DNA of 64,000 nt from Orrella dioscoreae. GTDB lineage: Bacteria; Pseudomonadota; Gammaproteobacteria; Burkholderiales; Burkholderiaceae_B. Below are positions 17,066 through 27,140 of the stretch, piece by piece. The position numbers were made by a program, and so were the translations under genes. The notes below the pieces were generated by a model that was not told the origin of the DNA, searched no databases, and worked only from the letters and a program-made list of their open reading frames with translations. Positions within the stretch are counted from its first letter, which is position 1; each line of letters opens with the position of its first letter. The DNA lies in contig NZ_LT907988.1 of the NCBI RefSeq assembly GCF_900089455.2, positions 4,588,001-4,652,000 of the forward strand, written 5' to 3'.

Positions 17066-18151
17066 CTATTTCGCCGCCCGGGCTCGGGCGACCAGCGCGT
17101 CGCGATCGAAATCGCTGAAGGCGGGCACGAAATCGTTGGTGAAGATCTGGTCCAGCGGCACGTTGGCGTGCGGATACTCGCCCGCGTCGGCCATGGCCTG
17201 GATGCCGCGCTGGATGGCGTCGAGCTTGTATTCGCCGGGCACGCGGCGCTGGCCGTCAGGCGTGTACAGCACCCGCTTCAAGCGGCGGCTGAGCAGTTCC
17301 ACGGCATCGGCCAGGGCCTTGGCCTCGTCCCCATCCGGCCTGGTGGAAGGGTTCTGCTGCCAGAAGGCCCGCACGCAGAAGGCAGGATTGGTTTCGCAGA
17401 CCACCTGCGCCTGGGTATAGGCGCGGCCGAAGCGGCGGATCAGGTCGGGCTGTTCCTTCAGCGTGTCGACGTGCGCGATGAAGCCGTTGCCTGCCGTTTC
17501 CTGGAAGACCTGCGGATAGGCGATGCGGCGGATCTTGGTGCCGCTGAATTCCAGCTGGTCATGCCAGCTGCTGTTGAAGTTCAACGCGTCCACGGTGCCA
17601 TTGCGCAGGGCCTGGAAACCCGCGCCCAGCGCGCCCACGGCCACGAAGCTCACGTCCTGTCCCGGCGTGAGGCCTGCCGTGCGCAGGGCGGCGCGGCCGC
17701 CCGGGATCGTGCCCCAGGTCAGCGCGCCCACGCCGATCTTCTTGCCTTTCAGGTCGGCCAGCGTCTTGATGGGCGAATCCGCCAGCACCGCGAATTCCAT
17801 CGTGGTGGCCGGCACGCCGTTGTAGACGTACTTCAAGGGCAGCGCATCCTTGCCCTGGATATAGGTGGAAATGACCGGCTCGGAGGTGGGATAGCCGAAG
17901 GTCACGCGCTTGCCCGCCACTTGCGGCAGCAGCGGGCCGGCGCCCTGGAAGACCACGGTCTTCACGCTCAGGCCCGCTTCCTTGAAGAGGCCCAGCGCCT
18001 CGGCCGCCGCATAAGGGGCGCCGTCGTGCACGGCGGCTGGAATGGCCAGGGCCACGGTGACGTCGTCCAGCGCATGGCTGGGTGCGGCGGCCAGGGCGCC
18101 GGCGGAGAACAGTAGCGCGGACAGGGTATTGCGCAGACGCAGGGGAAGCAT
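17066..18151 (-). CDS. NMT1-type ABC binding protein (first of the operon)
   Basis: 361 residues from ATG 18151; longer starts run into the acyl-CoA ligase gene. A signal peptide (SALLFSAGALAAAPSHA) is followed by VTVALAIPAAVHDGAPYAAAEALG and LADLKGKKIGVGALTWGTIPG. It is a paralogue of the downstream protein at 15919-17013. The differences are concentrated in the likely ligand region near the N-terminus and centre, which suggests two related solutes share the same permease. Confidence 0.9.
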   Translation of the reverse strand: MLPLRLRNTLSALLFSAGALAAAPSHALDDVTVALAIPAAVHDGAPYAAAEALGLFKEAGLSVKTVVFQGAGPLLPQVAGKRVTFGYPTSEPVISTYIQGKDALPLKYVYNGVPATTMEFAVLADSPIKTLADLKGKKIGVGALTWGTIPGGRAALRTAGLTPGQDVSFVAVGALGAGFQALRNGTVDALNFNSSWHDQLEFSGTKIRRIAYPQVFQETAGNGFIAHVDTLKEQPDLIRRFGRAYTQAQVVCETNPAFCVRAFWQQNPSTRPDGDEAKALADAVELLSRRLKRVLYTPDGQRRVPGEYKLDAIQRGIQAMADAGEYPHANVPLDQIFTNDFVPAFSDFDRDALVARARAAK

Positions 18152-18194
18152 GAGGAGTCCTTGGATCGATCGGAAATTCGGAAGCCGCGTGGCG

Positions 18195-19710
<1,516 letters not shown>

Positions 19711-19727
<17 letters not shown>

Positions 19728-20562
19728 ACTCGAAATCCAAGAGGGTGTTGTAGGCCGTGAGACTCACGGCCAGGCCGCCATCGCGCGCCACGCTGCGCAC
19801 CTGCGTGCCCAGCGCCGCCACGTGCGCCCGCAGCGCGGCCGGGTCGCCCGCGCGCAGGGTGATGGCGCCGAAGAAGCTGCCTCGGCCATAGCCCTGGCAG
19901 GCCAGCTCGCCGTAACGGGCCAGATAGGCGGCCGGTGTCACGATGTCCAGGGAGAACGCCGGACCCTGCACGCGCCAGGCGTCATCGCCCAGCGGCCGGG
20001 CTTCGCCAAAGGACGCTTCCGCATGGCGTTGCGCATCCCAGGCGGGCTGGCCGGACACGACGGTCAGGCGCGAGAGACCGCGCACGCCGTTGGCGTGGCC
20101 TTGCCACTCGGGCCGCCACACCAGTTCCGGCGTCAGGTGCTGGCAGTAATAGACACGTCCCGCGGCGAAGGTCTCGGCCGCGAAACGCACGGTGCGGAAC
20201 GACGCCTCGTAGCGCTTGCCATCGAGTTCGAGGGGCCGCGTGAAGGCATGCAGGGGCAGCACCGGAAAGCCCCGCTGGACCAGGCCCGCGTGGACGGCAT
20301 CGGCGGACTCGGGCTTGTAGACCAGGCCGTCGATGCCGCCCGGCTGCGCCAGGATCTCCTGGCGCAATGCGCCGCCATCGGTGGGCAGGCCGATCAGCTC
20401 CAGGTAGTCATGGTCGAAGACGATCAGGTGATTGACCGACCCCATCGCATGACGGCCCTGGGGCGTCAGCGTGAAACCCAGCCGCGCGAACAGCGCGGCG
20501 GCCGCATCCGTCTCGAAGCGGGTGTTGACGACCAGGTGGTCCAGCGGCAGCGCTTGCGTCAT
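19711..20562 (-). CDS. VOC-superfamily (glyoxalase-like) protein
   Basis: 283 residues from ATG 20562. Two-part vicinal-oxygen-chelate architecture: LDHLVVNTRFETDAAAALFARLGF starts the first module and GLSRLTVVSGQP the second. HAMGSVNHLIVFDHDYLELIG resembles the Glyoxalase_3 branch. VOC proteins include dioxygenases, isomerases, hydratases and glyoxalases; metal ligands cannot be assigned with certainty, although several His and Glu are present. The gene is 4 nt after the thioesterase stop and overlaps the ligase gene, so it is tightly coupled within the catabolic operon. Confidence 0.85.
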
Positions 20563-20566
20563 GGCA

Positions 20567-21004
20567 TCAGGCCTTGGCGGGGGCCGGCGCCGTGGCATAC
20601 ACGCCGCGGCCGCTGGCCAGCAGGCGGCCCTCGGCGTCGTGCACGCGCGCCTCGGACACCGAAAACTGCTTGCCAGCCTTGATGACCTTGCCGTGCACCG
20701 TCAGGTCGCCCGGCATGGCCGGACGGTGATAGTCCACGCGCAGGTCGATGGTGGGCACGCCGCGGCCGGTGGTCGACACCAGCGCCCAATCGGCGGTCAG
20801 GTCGATCAGGGTGGCCAGGATGCCGCCGTGGGTGTAGGGATGGTCGGGATTCACCACCCACTCGTCGCGCCAGGTGGCGCGCAGGGTGATTTCCCCGTCG
20901 CCCACGGACAGGACCTTCAGGCCCAGCCACTGGTGATACGGGGCGCGCAACAGGCGCGCCTCGACGTCCTGGGCGGTGGGCAATGCGTTGTTCTGTTCAG
21001 ACAT
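20567..21004 (-). CDS. PaaI-type hotdog-fold thioesterase
   Basis: 145 residues with the hotdog pattern LRATWRDEWVVNPDHPYTHGG (quoted in part: NPDHPYTHGGILATLIDLTAD) and TIDLRVDYHRPAMPGDL. In PaaI-type enzymes the HGG segment and the following Asp form the active site that hydrolyses acyl-CoA. Its presence with an acyl-CoA ligase suggests release of the end product or rescue of stalled CoA esters. It is 16 nt after the dehydrogenase stop. Confidence 0.9.
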   Translation of the reverse strand: MSEQNNALPTAQDVEARLLRAPYHQWLGLKVLSVGDGEITLRATWRDEWVVNPDHPYTHGGILATLIDLTADWALVSTTGRGVPTIDLRVDYHRPAMPGDLTVHGKVIKAGKQFSVSEARVHDAEGRLLASGRGVYATAPAPAKA

Positions 21005-21020
21005 GATGCTTCTCCGGCGT

Positions 21021-22037
21021 TCAGGGCGTGACGACGATCTTGCCGATCACCTTGCGGTCGCGGATGGCGGCGAGGCCTTCGGCCGCGCCTTCCAGCGGCA
21101 CCACGCGGTCGATCAAGGGCTTGATGCGACCTTCGCTGACCAGGCCCAGCAGGGCACGCAGGTCTTCGTCATAGAAGCTGTTGGAGCCCTTCACGTTGAT
21201 CTCGAAGCTCCAGACGTAGCGCAGGTCTTCCTTGGGATCGTGGCCCGCCGTGGCGCCGCACACCAGCAAGGTGCCGCCGCGCTTGATGCACTTGAGCGAG
21301 GGCACCCAGGTGTCGCCGCCGGTGAAGTTGACGACGACGTCCACGCCGCCCTCGTTGTTGCGGCGCTGGGGCTTGCCGTACTGGCCGATGGCCCACTTCG
21401 AGAAATCGGTCTCGCGGTAATCCACCACGTGGTCCGCGCCCAGCGCCTTCAGGCGCGCCAGCTTCTCGGCGCCGCTGGCGCAGGCGATCACCTCGGCGCC
21501 AAGCAGCTTGGCCAGCACGACCGAAGCCGTGCCCACGCCGCCGCTCGCGCCCAGGATCAGCACCTTGTCGCCGGCCTTGACCGTCTTGTGCGTGATGAGC
21601 ATGCGATGCGCGGTGCCATAGGCCACGGGCAGCGCGGCGGCGTCCTCGAAGCTGACGTTGTCGGGCAGCGGGATCAACTGTTCGGCGCTGGCCAGCGTGT
21701 ACTCGGCCATGCCGCCGTCCAGCATTTCGCCCATCAGGCCTTTCTGGCGATTGAGCGGATTGACGAGCACGCGGTCGCCGGCCTTCCAGCCGGTCACGCC
21801 CTCACCCACCTCGGTGACCGTGCCGGCCAGGTCCAGGCCGATGACCACGGGCAGCGGCACCTTGATGCCGGGCATGCCCTGCACGGTGAAGACGTCGTGA
21901 TAGTTGAAGGAAGAGGCGCCCACGCGCACGACGACCTGCCCCGGTGCAATGGCGGGCACGGGCTTGTCGCTGACGACGTGAAGCTGGTCGAGGCCGCCGT
22001 GTGCATTGAGCACCAGGGCCTTCATGGTTTTGGACAT
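21021..22037 (-). CDS. Zinc-independent MDR/quinone oxidoreductase-type dehydrogenase
   Basis: 338 residues. GroES-like N-domain (MKALVLNAHGGLDQLHVV, then VIGLDLAGTVTEVGEGVTGWKAGDRV) and Rossmann domain with GASGGVGTASVVLAK, binding NADPH or NADH. It lacks the structural-zinc Cys cluster in the usual lobe. Such enzymes reduce quinones or alpha,beta-unsaturated carbonyls, including enoyl-CoA esters. In an operon with an acyl-CoA ligase, an enoyl reductase or dehydrogenase step is reasonable. It starts 37 nt after the permease stop. Confidence 0.9.
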   Translation of the reverse strand: MSKTMKALVLNAHGGLDQLHVVSDKPVPAIAPGQVVVRVGASSFNYHDVFTVQGMPGIKVPLPVVIGLDLAGTVTEVGEGVTGWKAGDRVLVNPLNRQKGLMGEMLDGGMAEYTLASAEQLIPLPDNVSFEDAAALPVAYGTAHRMLITHKTVKAGDKVLILGASGGVGTASVVLAKLLGAEVIACASGAEKLARLKALGADHVVDYRETDFSKWAIGQYGKPQRRNNEGGVDVVVNFTGGDTWVPSLKCIKRGGTLLVCGATAGHDPKEDLRYVWSFEINVKGSNSFYDEDLRALLGLVSEGRIKPLIDRVVPLEGAAEGLAAIRDRKVIGKIVVTP

Positions 22038-22073
22038 GGCTAGGATTCCAGACGTTGGGGGAAATGAACGGCC

Positions 22074-22877
22074 TCAGGCCTGCGCTGGCCGGCGCCAGCG
22101 GAACAGGTGGTTTTCCAGCGGCTTGAGACAGCCGAACTCGATCAGCACCATCAGCACGACGAGCGTGATGGTCCAGGCGAAGACCTGGTCGGTCTGCACC
22201 AGGTCCGCCGCCTGGCGCAGGCGGTAGCCCACGCCGTTGGACGCGCCGATGGTCTCGGCCACCAGCGACACGCGCCAGCCGAAGCCGAAAGCCAGGCGCG
22301 CGCCGGAAAAGAAATCAGGCAGGATGGTGGGCAGGTAGATCTTGCGCAGCACCTGCAGGCGCGACATGCGGAAGCTGTGGGCCAGTTCCACGAAGTCGGC
22401 CCGCACCGAGCGCGTGCCCTGCCAGACGTTGGTCAGGATGAGCGGCAGCGCCGTCATGAACACCACGAAGATCGTCGTGGCGTTGGAGATGCCGAACCAG
22501 ATGATGGCGAAGATGGCCCAGATGGCCGAGGAGATCGTGTTGGTCACGGCCAGCACGGGCTCGAAGAACTCGCCCAGCTTGCGGCGGCTGCCCAGCAGCA
22601 GGCCCAGGGCCGTGCCCACGATGGCAGCCAGGACGAAGCCCGCCATCACGCGATAGAAGGTCGTGCCCAGGTCGCGCCAGAACGTGTCGCTGGCCAGCAG
22701 GCGCTGCAAGGCGTCGCCCACGCGCGCCGGGCCAGGCAACACATAGGCCGGCACGCCGCGCGCCACCAGCCACCACACGCCCAGTAGCAGCACGGCCAGC
22801 AGCAGGCGCCGGCCGGCGGCCACGCCCACGGCGCGCCAGTTCCAGCCCGAGGCACCTGCCTGCGTGACGGTCGTCAT
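22074..22877 (-). CDS. SsuC/TauC-type ABC permease
   Basis: 267 residues, BPD_transp_1 fold with cytoplasmic coupling loop ELAHSFRMSRLQVLRKIYLP. It follows its ATPase by 2 nt. It is the second permease in this operon, only moderately similar to the one at 14308-15090. No binding protein is adjacent upstream, so it presumably uses one of the three receptors encoded downstream. Confidence 0.92.
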   Translation of the reverse strand: MTTVTQAGASGWNWRAVGVAAGRRLLLAVLLLGVWWLVARGVPAYVLPGPARVGDALQRLLASDTFWRDLGTTFYRVMAGFVLAAIVGTALGLLLGSRRKLGEFFEPVLAVTNTISSAIWAIFAIIWFGISNATTIFVVFMTALPLILTNVWQGTRSVRADFVELAHSFRMSRLQVLRKIYLPTILPDFFSGARLAFGFGWRVSLVAETIGASNGVGYRLRQAADLVQTDQVFAWTITLVVLMVLIEFGCLKPLENHLFRWRRPAQA

Positions 22878-22879
22878 GG

Positions 22880-23686
22880 CTAGACCCTCACCCGCAACTG
22901 GCGCACGCGCTCGGCCACCTCGGCCTGCTCGGGCAGGCGCGGGCGCGGCAGGTCCAGCGCCACGCGCTCGCGCACGCGGCCGGGACGCGGCTGCAGGATG
23001 ACCAATTGGTCGGCCAGCACCACCGCCTCCTCGACGTCGTGCGTGACGAAGACCACGGTGATGCCCTGCTCGGCCTGCACGGCCAGCAGTTCCGCGTGCA
23101 TCTGCGCGCGCATGGCGGGATCGAGTTTCGAGAACGGCTCATCCAGCAGCAGGATGCGCGGCTGGTTCACCAGGCTGCGCGCCAGCGCGGCGCGTGCGCG
23201 CATGCCGCCCGACAATTCGTGCGGATAGGCCTCGGTGAAATCCTTCAGGCCAACGGATTCCAGCGCGCGATGCGCACGCGCCAGGCGTTCGGCACGCGGC
23301 AGCCGGGCGGCTTCCAGGCCGAAGCTCACGTTCTCCAGCGTGGTGCGCCAGGGCAGCAGGCGGTCATCCTGGAACAGGTAGCCCACCGAGCGCCAATCCG
23401 TGAACGCAGCCGTATCCTGCCCCGCGATGCGGATGCTGCCGCTATCGGGGTGGGCCAGGCCTGCGATGAGATTGAGCAGCGTGCTCTTGCCGCAACCCGA
23501 CGCGCCCAGGATGGCCAGCACCTCGCCCTGCCGCACGTCGAGATCGATGTCGCGCAGCACCTGCAGCGGCGCGCCGCCGCGGCGGGCGAAGGTCTTGTTG
23601 ACGCCGCGCAGCGAAATCACCGCCTCGCCGGAATGGGCAGGCGACGCAGCAGGATGAAGGCGGCTGAGGTCGGATAGGTCGGTCAT
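22880..23686 (-). CDS. SsuB/TauB-type ABC ATPase, first gene of the operon
   Basis: 268 residues with Walker A GASGCGKST, Q-loop GYLFQDDRLLPW, signature LSGGMRARAALARSL and Walker B ILLLDEPFSKLD followed by VTHDVEEAVVLADQ. Paired with the permease at 22074-22877. It opens the minus-strand operon that runs to 12505; about 175 nt of AT-rich sequence upstream separate it from the preceding gene on the same strand. Confidence 0.94.
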   Translation of the reverse strand: MTDLSDLSRLHPAASPAHSGEAVISLRGVNKTFARRGGAPLQVLRDIDLDVRQGEVLAILGASGCGKSTLLNLIAGLAHPDSGSIRIAGQDTAAFTDWRSVGYLFQDDRLLPWRTTLENVSFGLEAARLPRAERLARAHRALESVGLKDFTEAYPHELSGGMRARAALARSLVNQPRILLLDEPFSKLDPAMRAQMHAELLAVQAEQGITVVFVTHDVEEAVVLADQLVILQPRPGRVRERVALDLPRPRLPEQAEVAERVRQLRVRV

Positions 23687-23862
23687 GGCACGCGGTGGAG
23701 GCTATAAGCGGCGAAGTTGCATTCAATGGACCTGAACACAACGCCGGCTTATTTAGACTAGCCCCGTACCGGTATGCACCTGAACGATTTATTCCCTATC
23801 TGTTCATAGCTGAACTTTTTAAGATTAAAAAGCTTTCAGCTTATGCCCACTGGGCAATGCCC
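23687..23862 (-). promoter_or_regulatory. Probable promoter region of the transporter/acyl-CoA operon
   Basis: This 176-nt gap is far richer in A/T than its surroundings and lies directly upstream of the first ATPase gene. It contains GTTCA and TGAAC half sites flanking TAGC, and further CTGAAC copies, a possible operator. No confident -35/-10 pair could be chosen by eye, and no regulator gene sits in the operon. Confidence 0.45.
23830..23842 (-). terminator. Weak rho-independent terminator after the hydroxyacid dehydrogenase gene
   Basis: On the minus strand AAGCT-GAA-AGCTT forms a 5-bp stem followed by a short T run. A second small inverted repeat, TGCCCA-C-TGGGCA at 23844-23856, precedes it. 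Together they probably end the 26977-23863 transcript. Confidence 0.45.
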
Positions 23863-25056
23863 TCACGCGCGCGCGACGCGCGGCGCCAGATGGCGCACGG
23901 CATCCAGCTGCGAGACGTCCGTGACGCCCAGCATCGCCATGTCGCGCGAGACTTCGGCCGACAACAGCCCGATGGCGTGCCGCAACCCCGCCATGCCACC
24001 GACCGCCGCGGCATAACCGAAGGGCCTGCCGACGAAGGCGCACTTCGCGCCCAGTGCCAGCGCCTTCAACACGTCGGTGCCGCGCCGCACGCCGCTGTCG
24101 ATCATCACCGGAATGTCCGGGCAGGCGCGCACGATCTCCGGCAGGGCGCGCAAGGGGGCGATGGCGTCGTCCAGCTGCCTGCCGCCATGGTTCGACACGA
24201 TGATGCCATCGGCGCCCAGGTCGCGCGCTTGGCGCGCATCGTCGTCCCGCAGCACGCCCTTGACCACCAGGCGGCCGCGCCATTGCGCGCGGATCGCGCG
24301 CAGCGTGTCCCAGTTCAGGTTGCCACGCTCGGCGAAATCGCGCATCACGCTGGGCGACAGGATGGGCGCGCCGCGCGTGGCATAGTTGTTCTCGAAGTGC
24401 GGCATGCCGTGCCGCCACAGCGTGCGCAGGAAGGTGCCGAACAGCCAGCGCGGATGCGTGATGCCCTGCCACGCCAGGCTGACGCTGGGGCGCATGGGCG
24501 CCGAGAAACCGCTGCGCGTCATGTTCTCGCTATTGGGCTTGACCTGCGTATCGACGGTCACGACCAGCGTCTGGAAGGCGGTCTTCGCCACCCGGTCGAT
24601 CAAGGCCTCGATGGCCGCGCGGTCACCGGGAAGGTAGGCCTGGAACCAGGCCTGCGGATGCGCCTCGGCCACCGCTTCCAGGGGAATCAGCGACGAACCG
24701 CTCATGATCATCGGCACGCGCGCCTCGGCCGCGGCCTGCGCCATGACGAGGTCGCCGCGATAGGCCGACAGCGCCGACAGCCCCAGCGGGCAGAGGCCGA
24801 AAGGCGCGGCGTACGCCTGCCCGAACAGGGTCATGGCGGTGCTGCGGCGCGAGACGTCCACCATCACCGCGGGCCGGAACACGTAGTCGCGGTAGGCGTT
24901 GCGGTTCTCGTCATAGGCCGCGCCCGTCTCGGCCACGGCCCGCAGATAGCCGAAGACCGGCCGCGGCAGGTGCCTGCGCGCGGCGGCTTCGAAGTCATCC
25001 AGCGAGAGCACCCCGCGCAGGCGGCGCGGCAAGGAGACCGATGACGGGTTGCCCAT
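23863..25056 (-). CDS. FMN-dependent 2-hydroxyacid dehydrogenase (lactate dehydrogenase/glycolate oxidase family)
   Basis: 397 residues from ATG 25056, 7 nt after the Bug-receptor stop. The FMN barrel is shown by FGLCPLGLSALSAYRGD, VVTVDTQV, the FMN-contacting Lys266 in RLVVKGVL, catalytic His290 in SNHGGRQLD, and the phosphate loop DSGVRRGTDVLKALALGA ending VGRPF. It oxidises an L-2-hydroxy acid to the 2-oxo acid. Many relatives (LldD) use lactate; co-transcription with a carboxylate receptor and an aldolase-like protein suggests a more specialised hydroxy acid. An upstream in-frame start at 25101 overlaps the neighbouring gene and was rejected. Confidence 0.93.
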   Translation of the reverse strand: MGNPSSVSLPRRLRGVLSLDDFEAAARRHLPRPVFGYLRAVAETGAAYDENRNAYRDYVFRPAVMVDVSRRSTAMTLFGQAYAAPFGLCPLGLSALSAYRGDLVMAQAAAEARVPMIMSGSSLIPLEAVAEAHPQAWFQAYLPGDRAAIEALIDRVAKTAFQTLVVTVDTQVKPNSENMTRSGFSAPMRPSVSLAWQGITHPRWLFGTFLRTLWRHGMPHFENNYATRGAPILSPSVMRDFAERGNLNWDTLRAIRAQWRGRLVVKGVLRDDDARQARDLGADGIIVSNHGGRQLDDAIAPLRALPEIVRACPDIPVMIDSGVRRGTDVLKALALGAKCAFVGRPFGYAAAVGGMAGLRHAIGLLSAEVSRDMAMLGVTDVSQLDAVRHLAPRVARA

Positions 25057-25063
25057 GCGCGTC

Positions 25064-26071
25064 TTACTCCGGCTTGATGCCCGACTTGCGGACGAGATCA
25101 CCCCACTTCACGCTCTCGGCCTGCATGTAGTCACGGAAGGCGGCGCTGTCGCGGCCCTCGATCTTCATGCCCTGGTCGGCCATCTTCGAGCGCATCGCGG
25201 GGTCGGCCAGCGCGGTCTTCACGCCGGACTCCAGCCTGGCCACCACGCTGCCGGGCGTGCCCTTGGGCGCATACAGGCCAAACCAGGTCAGCGCCTCGAA
25301 GCCCTTCAGGCCCGACTCGTCCACCGTGGGAATCTCCGGCGCGGTGGGCGAGCGCTCCAGGCTCGACACCGCGATGGCGCGCAGCTTGCCGCTCTTGATG
25401 TGCGGCAGCAGCGTGGGCAGGTTGCTGAACATCAGCGGCACCTGGTTGCCCAGCAGGTCGGTGATGGCATTGGCCTCGCCGCGATAGGGCACGTGCACCA
25501 TCTTCACGCCGGCCATGGAAGCGAAGAGCTCCATGGACACGTGCTGCGGACCGCCCAGGCCGGACGAGGCATAGGTCAGCTCGCCCTGCTTTTCCTTGGC
25601 GTAGTCGATGACGTCCTGCACCGTCTTCAAGGGCAGGGAGGGCTGCACGACCAGCACCAGCGGCACCGAGGCCACCAGCGAGACCGGCACGAAGTCCTTG
25701 ATCGGGTCGAAGCGCAGCGTCGGATACATGCCCGGCGCGACCACCATGGTCGACTGCGTGCCCAGCAGCAGCGTGTAGCCGTCGGGCTGGGCGCGCGAGG
25801 CCGCCTCGGCGGCGATGGTGCCGGTGGCGCCCGCGCGGTTCTCGATCACGTAGGACTGGCCGAAGGCCGTGCCCAGGCCCTGGCCGATCTGGCGTGCGAC
25901 GTTGTCCACGGCGCCGCCGGCGGAGAAGCCCACCAGGATCGTGGTCGGCTTGCTGGGATAGTTGTCGGCGGCCTGGGCGGTGACGCCCGGCATGAAGGGG
26001 GTGGCGAGTGCGCCGGCCAGGGCTGCGCCCAGCAGGCGGCGGCGCGAGCGCGCGGCCAGGGTTTGCTGCAT
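25064..26071 (-). CDS. TctC/Bug-family solute receptor
   Basis: 335 residues. The Arg-rich N-terminus (RSRRRLLGAALAGALATPF) leads to a cleavage site near TAQAADNYP. The Bug core includes TTILVGFSAGGAVDNVAR, NRAGATGTIAAE and the ligand loop HVPYRGEANAITDLLG. Expected to bind a carboxylate in the periplasm. It sits between the aldolase-like gene and the hydroxyacid dehydrogenase, so the ligand is probably the hydroxy or oxo acid that those enzymes handle. No TctA/TctB partner is adjacent, but one set is encoded at 33409-35422. Confidence 0.92.
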   Translation of the reverse strand: MQQTLAARSRRRLLGAALAGALATPFMPGVTAQAADNYPSKPTTILVGFSAGGAVDNVARQIGQGLGTAFGQSYVIENRAGATGTIAAEAASRAQPDGYTLLLGTQSTMVVAPGMYPTLRFDPIKDFVPVSLVASVPLVLVVQPSLPLKTVQDVIDYAKEKQGELTYASSGLGGPQHVSMELFASMAGVKMVHVPYRGEANAITDLLGNQVPLMFSNLPTLLPHIKSGKLRAIAVSSLERSPTAPEIPTVDESGLKGFEALTWFGLYAPKGTPGSVVARLESGVKTALADPAMRSKMADQGMKIEGRDSAAFRDYMQAESVKWGDLVRKSGIKPE

Positions 26072-26197
26072 GGTTTGTCTCCGTGTTGCCGCCAGGGCGG
26101 CTTGGTATGGCTTTTCTTTTATGGGGGACTGCGGGTCTGACAGGCACTGCGGGCGCTGCGCATTCCGCCAGCCGCGTCGGCGGCGGGCAGGACGCTG

Positions 26198-26224
26198 CGT
26201 GCATCCGCCGCTGGCGGATGCACG
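26198..26224 (-). terminator. 12-bp intercistronic hairpin
   Basis: CGTGCATCCGCC and its exact complement flank a 3-nt loop in the 183-nt gap between the aldolase-like gene and the Bug receptor. There is no T run, so it may act as an attenuator or an mRNA-stabilising stem rather than a full terminator. Confidence 0.5.
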
Positions 26225-26254
26225 TGATCACTCATCTTGCGGCGGTGTGCCGGT

Positions 26255-26977
26255 TTACTTCTGCGTGTCGCGCCAGGCCTTGTAGCGGGCGGCGGCGGCT
26301 TCGTTGGGCGGATAGAGGCCGGGCAGCGGCACGCCGGCATCCACTTCCTGCATGATCCAGCCTTCCAGGCGTTCCTGCTCGACGGCGACATCGACCACGT
26401 CGTTGATGAGGTCGGCGGGAATCAGCACGGCGCCGTCACGGTCCAGGACGATGTAGTCGTTCGGGAACACCGCCACGCCGCCGCAGCCGATGGGCTCCTG
26501 CCAGTTCACGAAGGTGAGGCTGGCCACCGAAGGAGGCGCGGCGGCGCCGCTGGCCCACACGGGCAGGTCGGTGCCCAGCACGCCTTCCAGGTCGCGCACC
26601 GCGCCGTCGGTCACCAGCGCAGCCACGCCACGCTTCTTCATGCGGGCGCACAGGATGTCGCCGAAGATGCCGGCATCGGTCGCGCCCATGGCGTCGACCA
26701 CGGCGATGGCGCCCTCGGGCATGGCTTCGATGGCCGCGCGCGTCGAGATGGGCGAGGACCAAGAGGCCGGCGTCGCCAGGTCTTCGCGGGCCGGCACGAA
26801 GCGCAGCGTGAAGGCGCGGCCAACGATGCGCTTGCCCTGTGGCACGAGCGGGAAGGCGCCGCGCAGCCAGACGTTGCGCAGGCCCTTCTTCAGCAGGACC
26901 GTGGTGAGCGTGGCGGTGGTGACGCCTTCCAGCGCTTTCTGAATCTTGGGATCGATGGGCAAAGCTTCGACGGACAT
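26255..26977 (-). CDS. RraA-like / HMG-CHA aldolase family protein
   Basis: 240 residues from ATG 26977. The family pattern includes TATLTTVLLKKGLRNVWLRG, VVDAMGATDAGIFGDIL and the active-site stretch LVTDGAVRDLEGV, where Arg and Asp bind divalent metal and substrate in 4-hydroxy-4-methyl-2-oxoglutarate/4-carboxy-4-hydroxy-2-oxoadipate aldolases. RraA RNase-E inhibitors share the fold, but the Gly-Ala-Val-Arg-Asp motif and the catabolic neighbours favour an aldolase or oxaloacetate decarboxylase. First gene of an operon with a Bug receptor and an FMN hydroxyacid dehydrogenase, divergent from a LysR gene. Confidence 0.87.
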   Translation of the reverse strand: MSVEALPIDPKIQKALEGVTTATLTTVLLKKGLRNVWLRGAFPLVPQGKRIVGRAFTLRFVPAREDLATPASWSSPISTRAAIEAMPEGAIAVVDAMGATDAGIFGDILCARMKKRGVAALVTDGAVRDLEGVLGTDLPVWASGAAAPPSVASLTFVNWQEPIGCGGVAVFPNDYIVLDRDGAVLIPADLINDVVDVAVEQERLEGWIMQEVDAGVPLPGLYPPNEAAAARYKAWRDTQK

Positions 26978-27070
26978 GACAAGGAACTCCTGGCGGCAAG
27001 AAAGGAATGGCATCGGCCGCTTCTGGGACGACCTGTGCCCGGGCCCGTCGGGCGGGCCCCGTTGCAGTCC

Positions 27071-27101
27071 ATTGTGGTACAGCCAGTAACTGAAGCACAA
27101 T
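27071..27101. promoter_or_regulatory. Inverted repeat in the LysR/aldolase divergent promoter
   Basis: ATTGTG (27071-27076) and CACAAT (27096-27101) are inverted copies 19 nt apart in the intergenic region between the aldolase-like gene and the divergent LysR gene. This is a plausible regulator site, chosen by position and symmetry only. Confidence 0.35.
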
Positions 27102-27140
27102 TTGCTTTTAGAACTTTGAGAATGAAGGATTTGTGGATTC

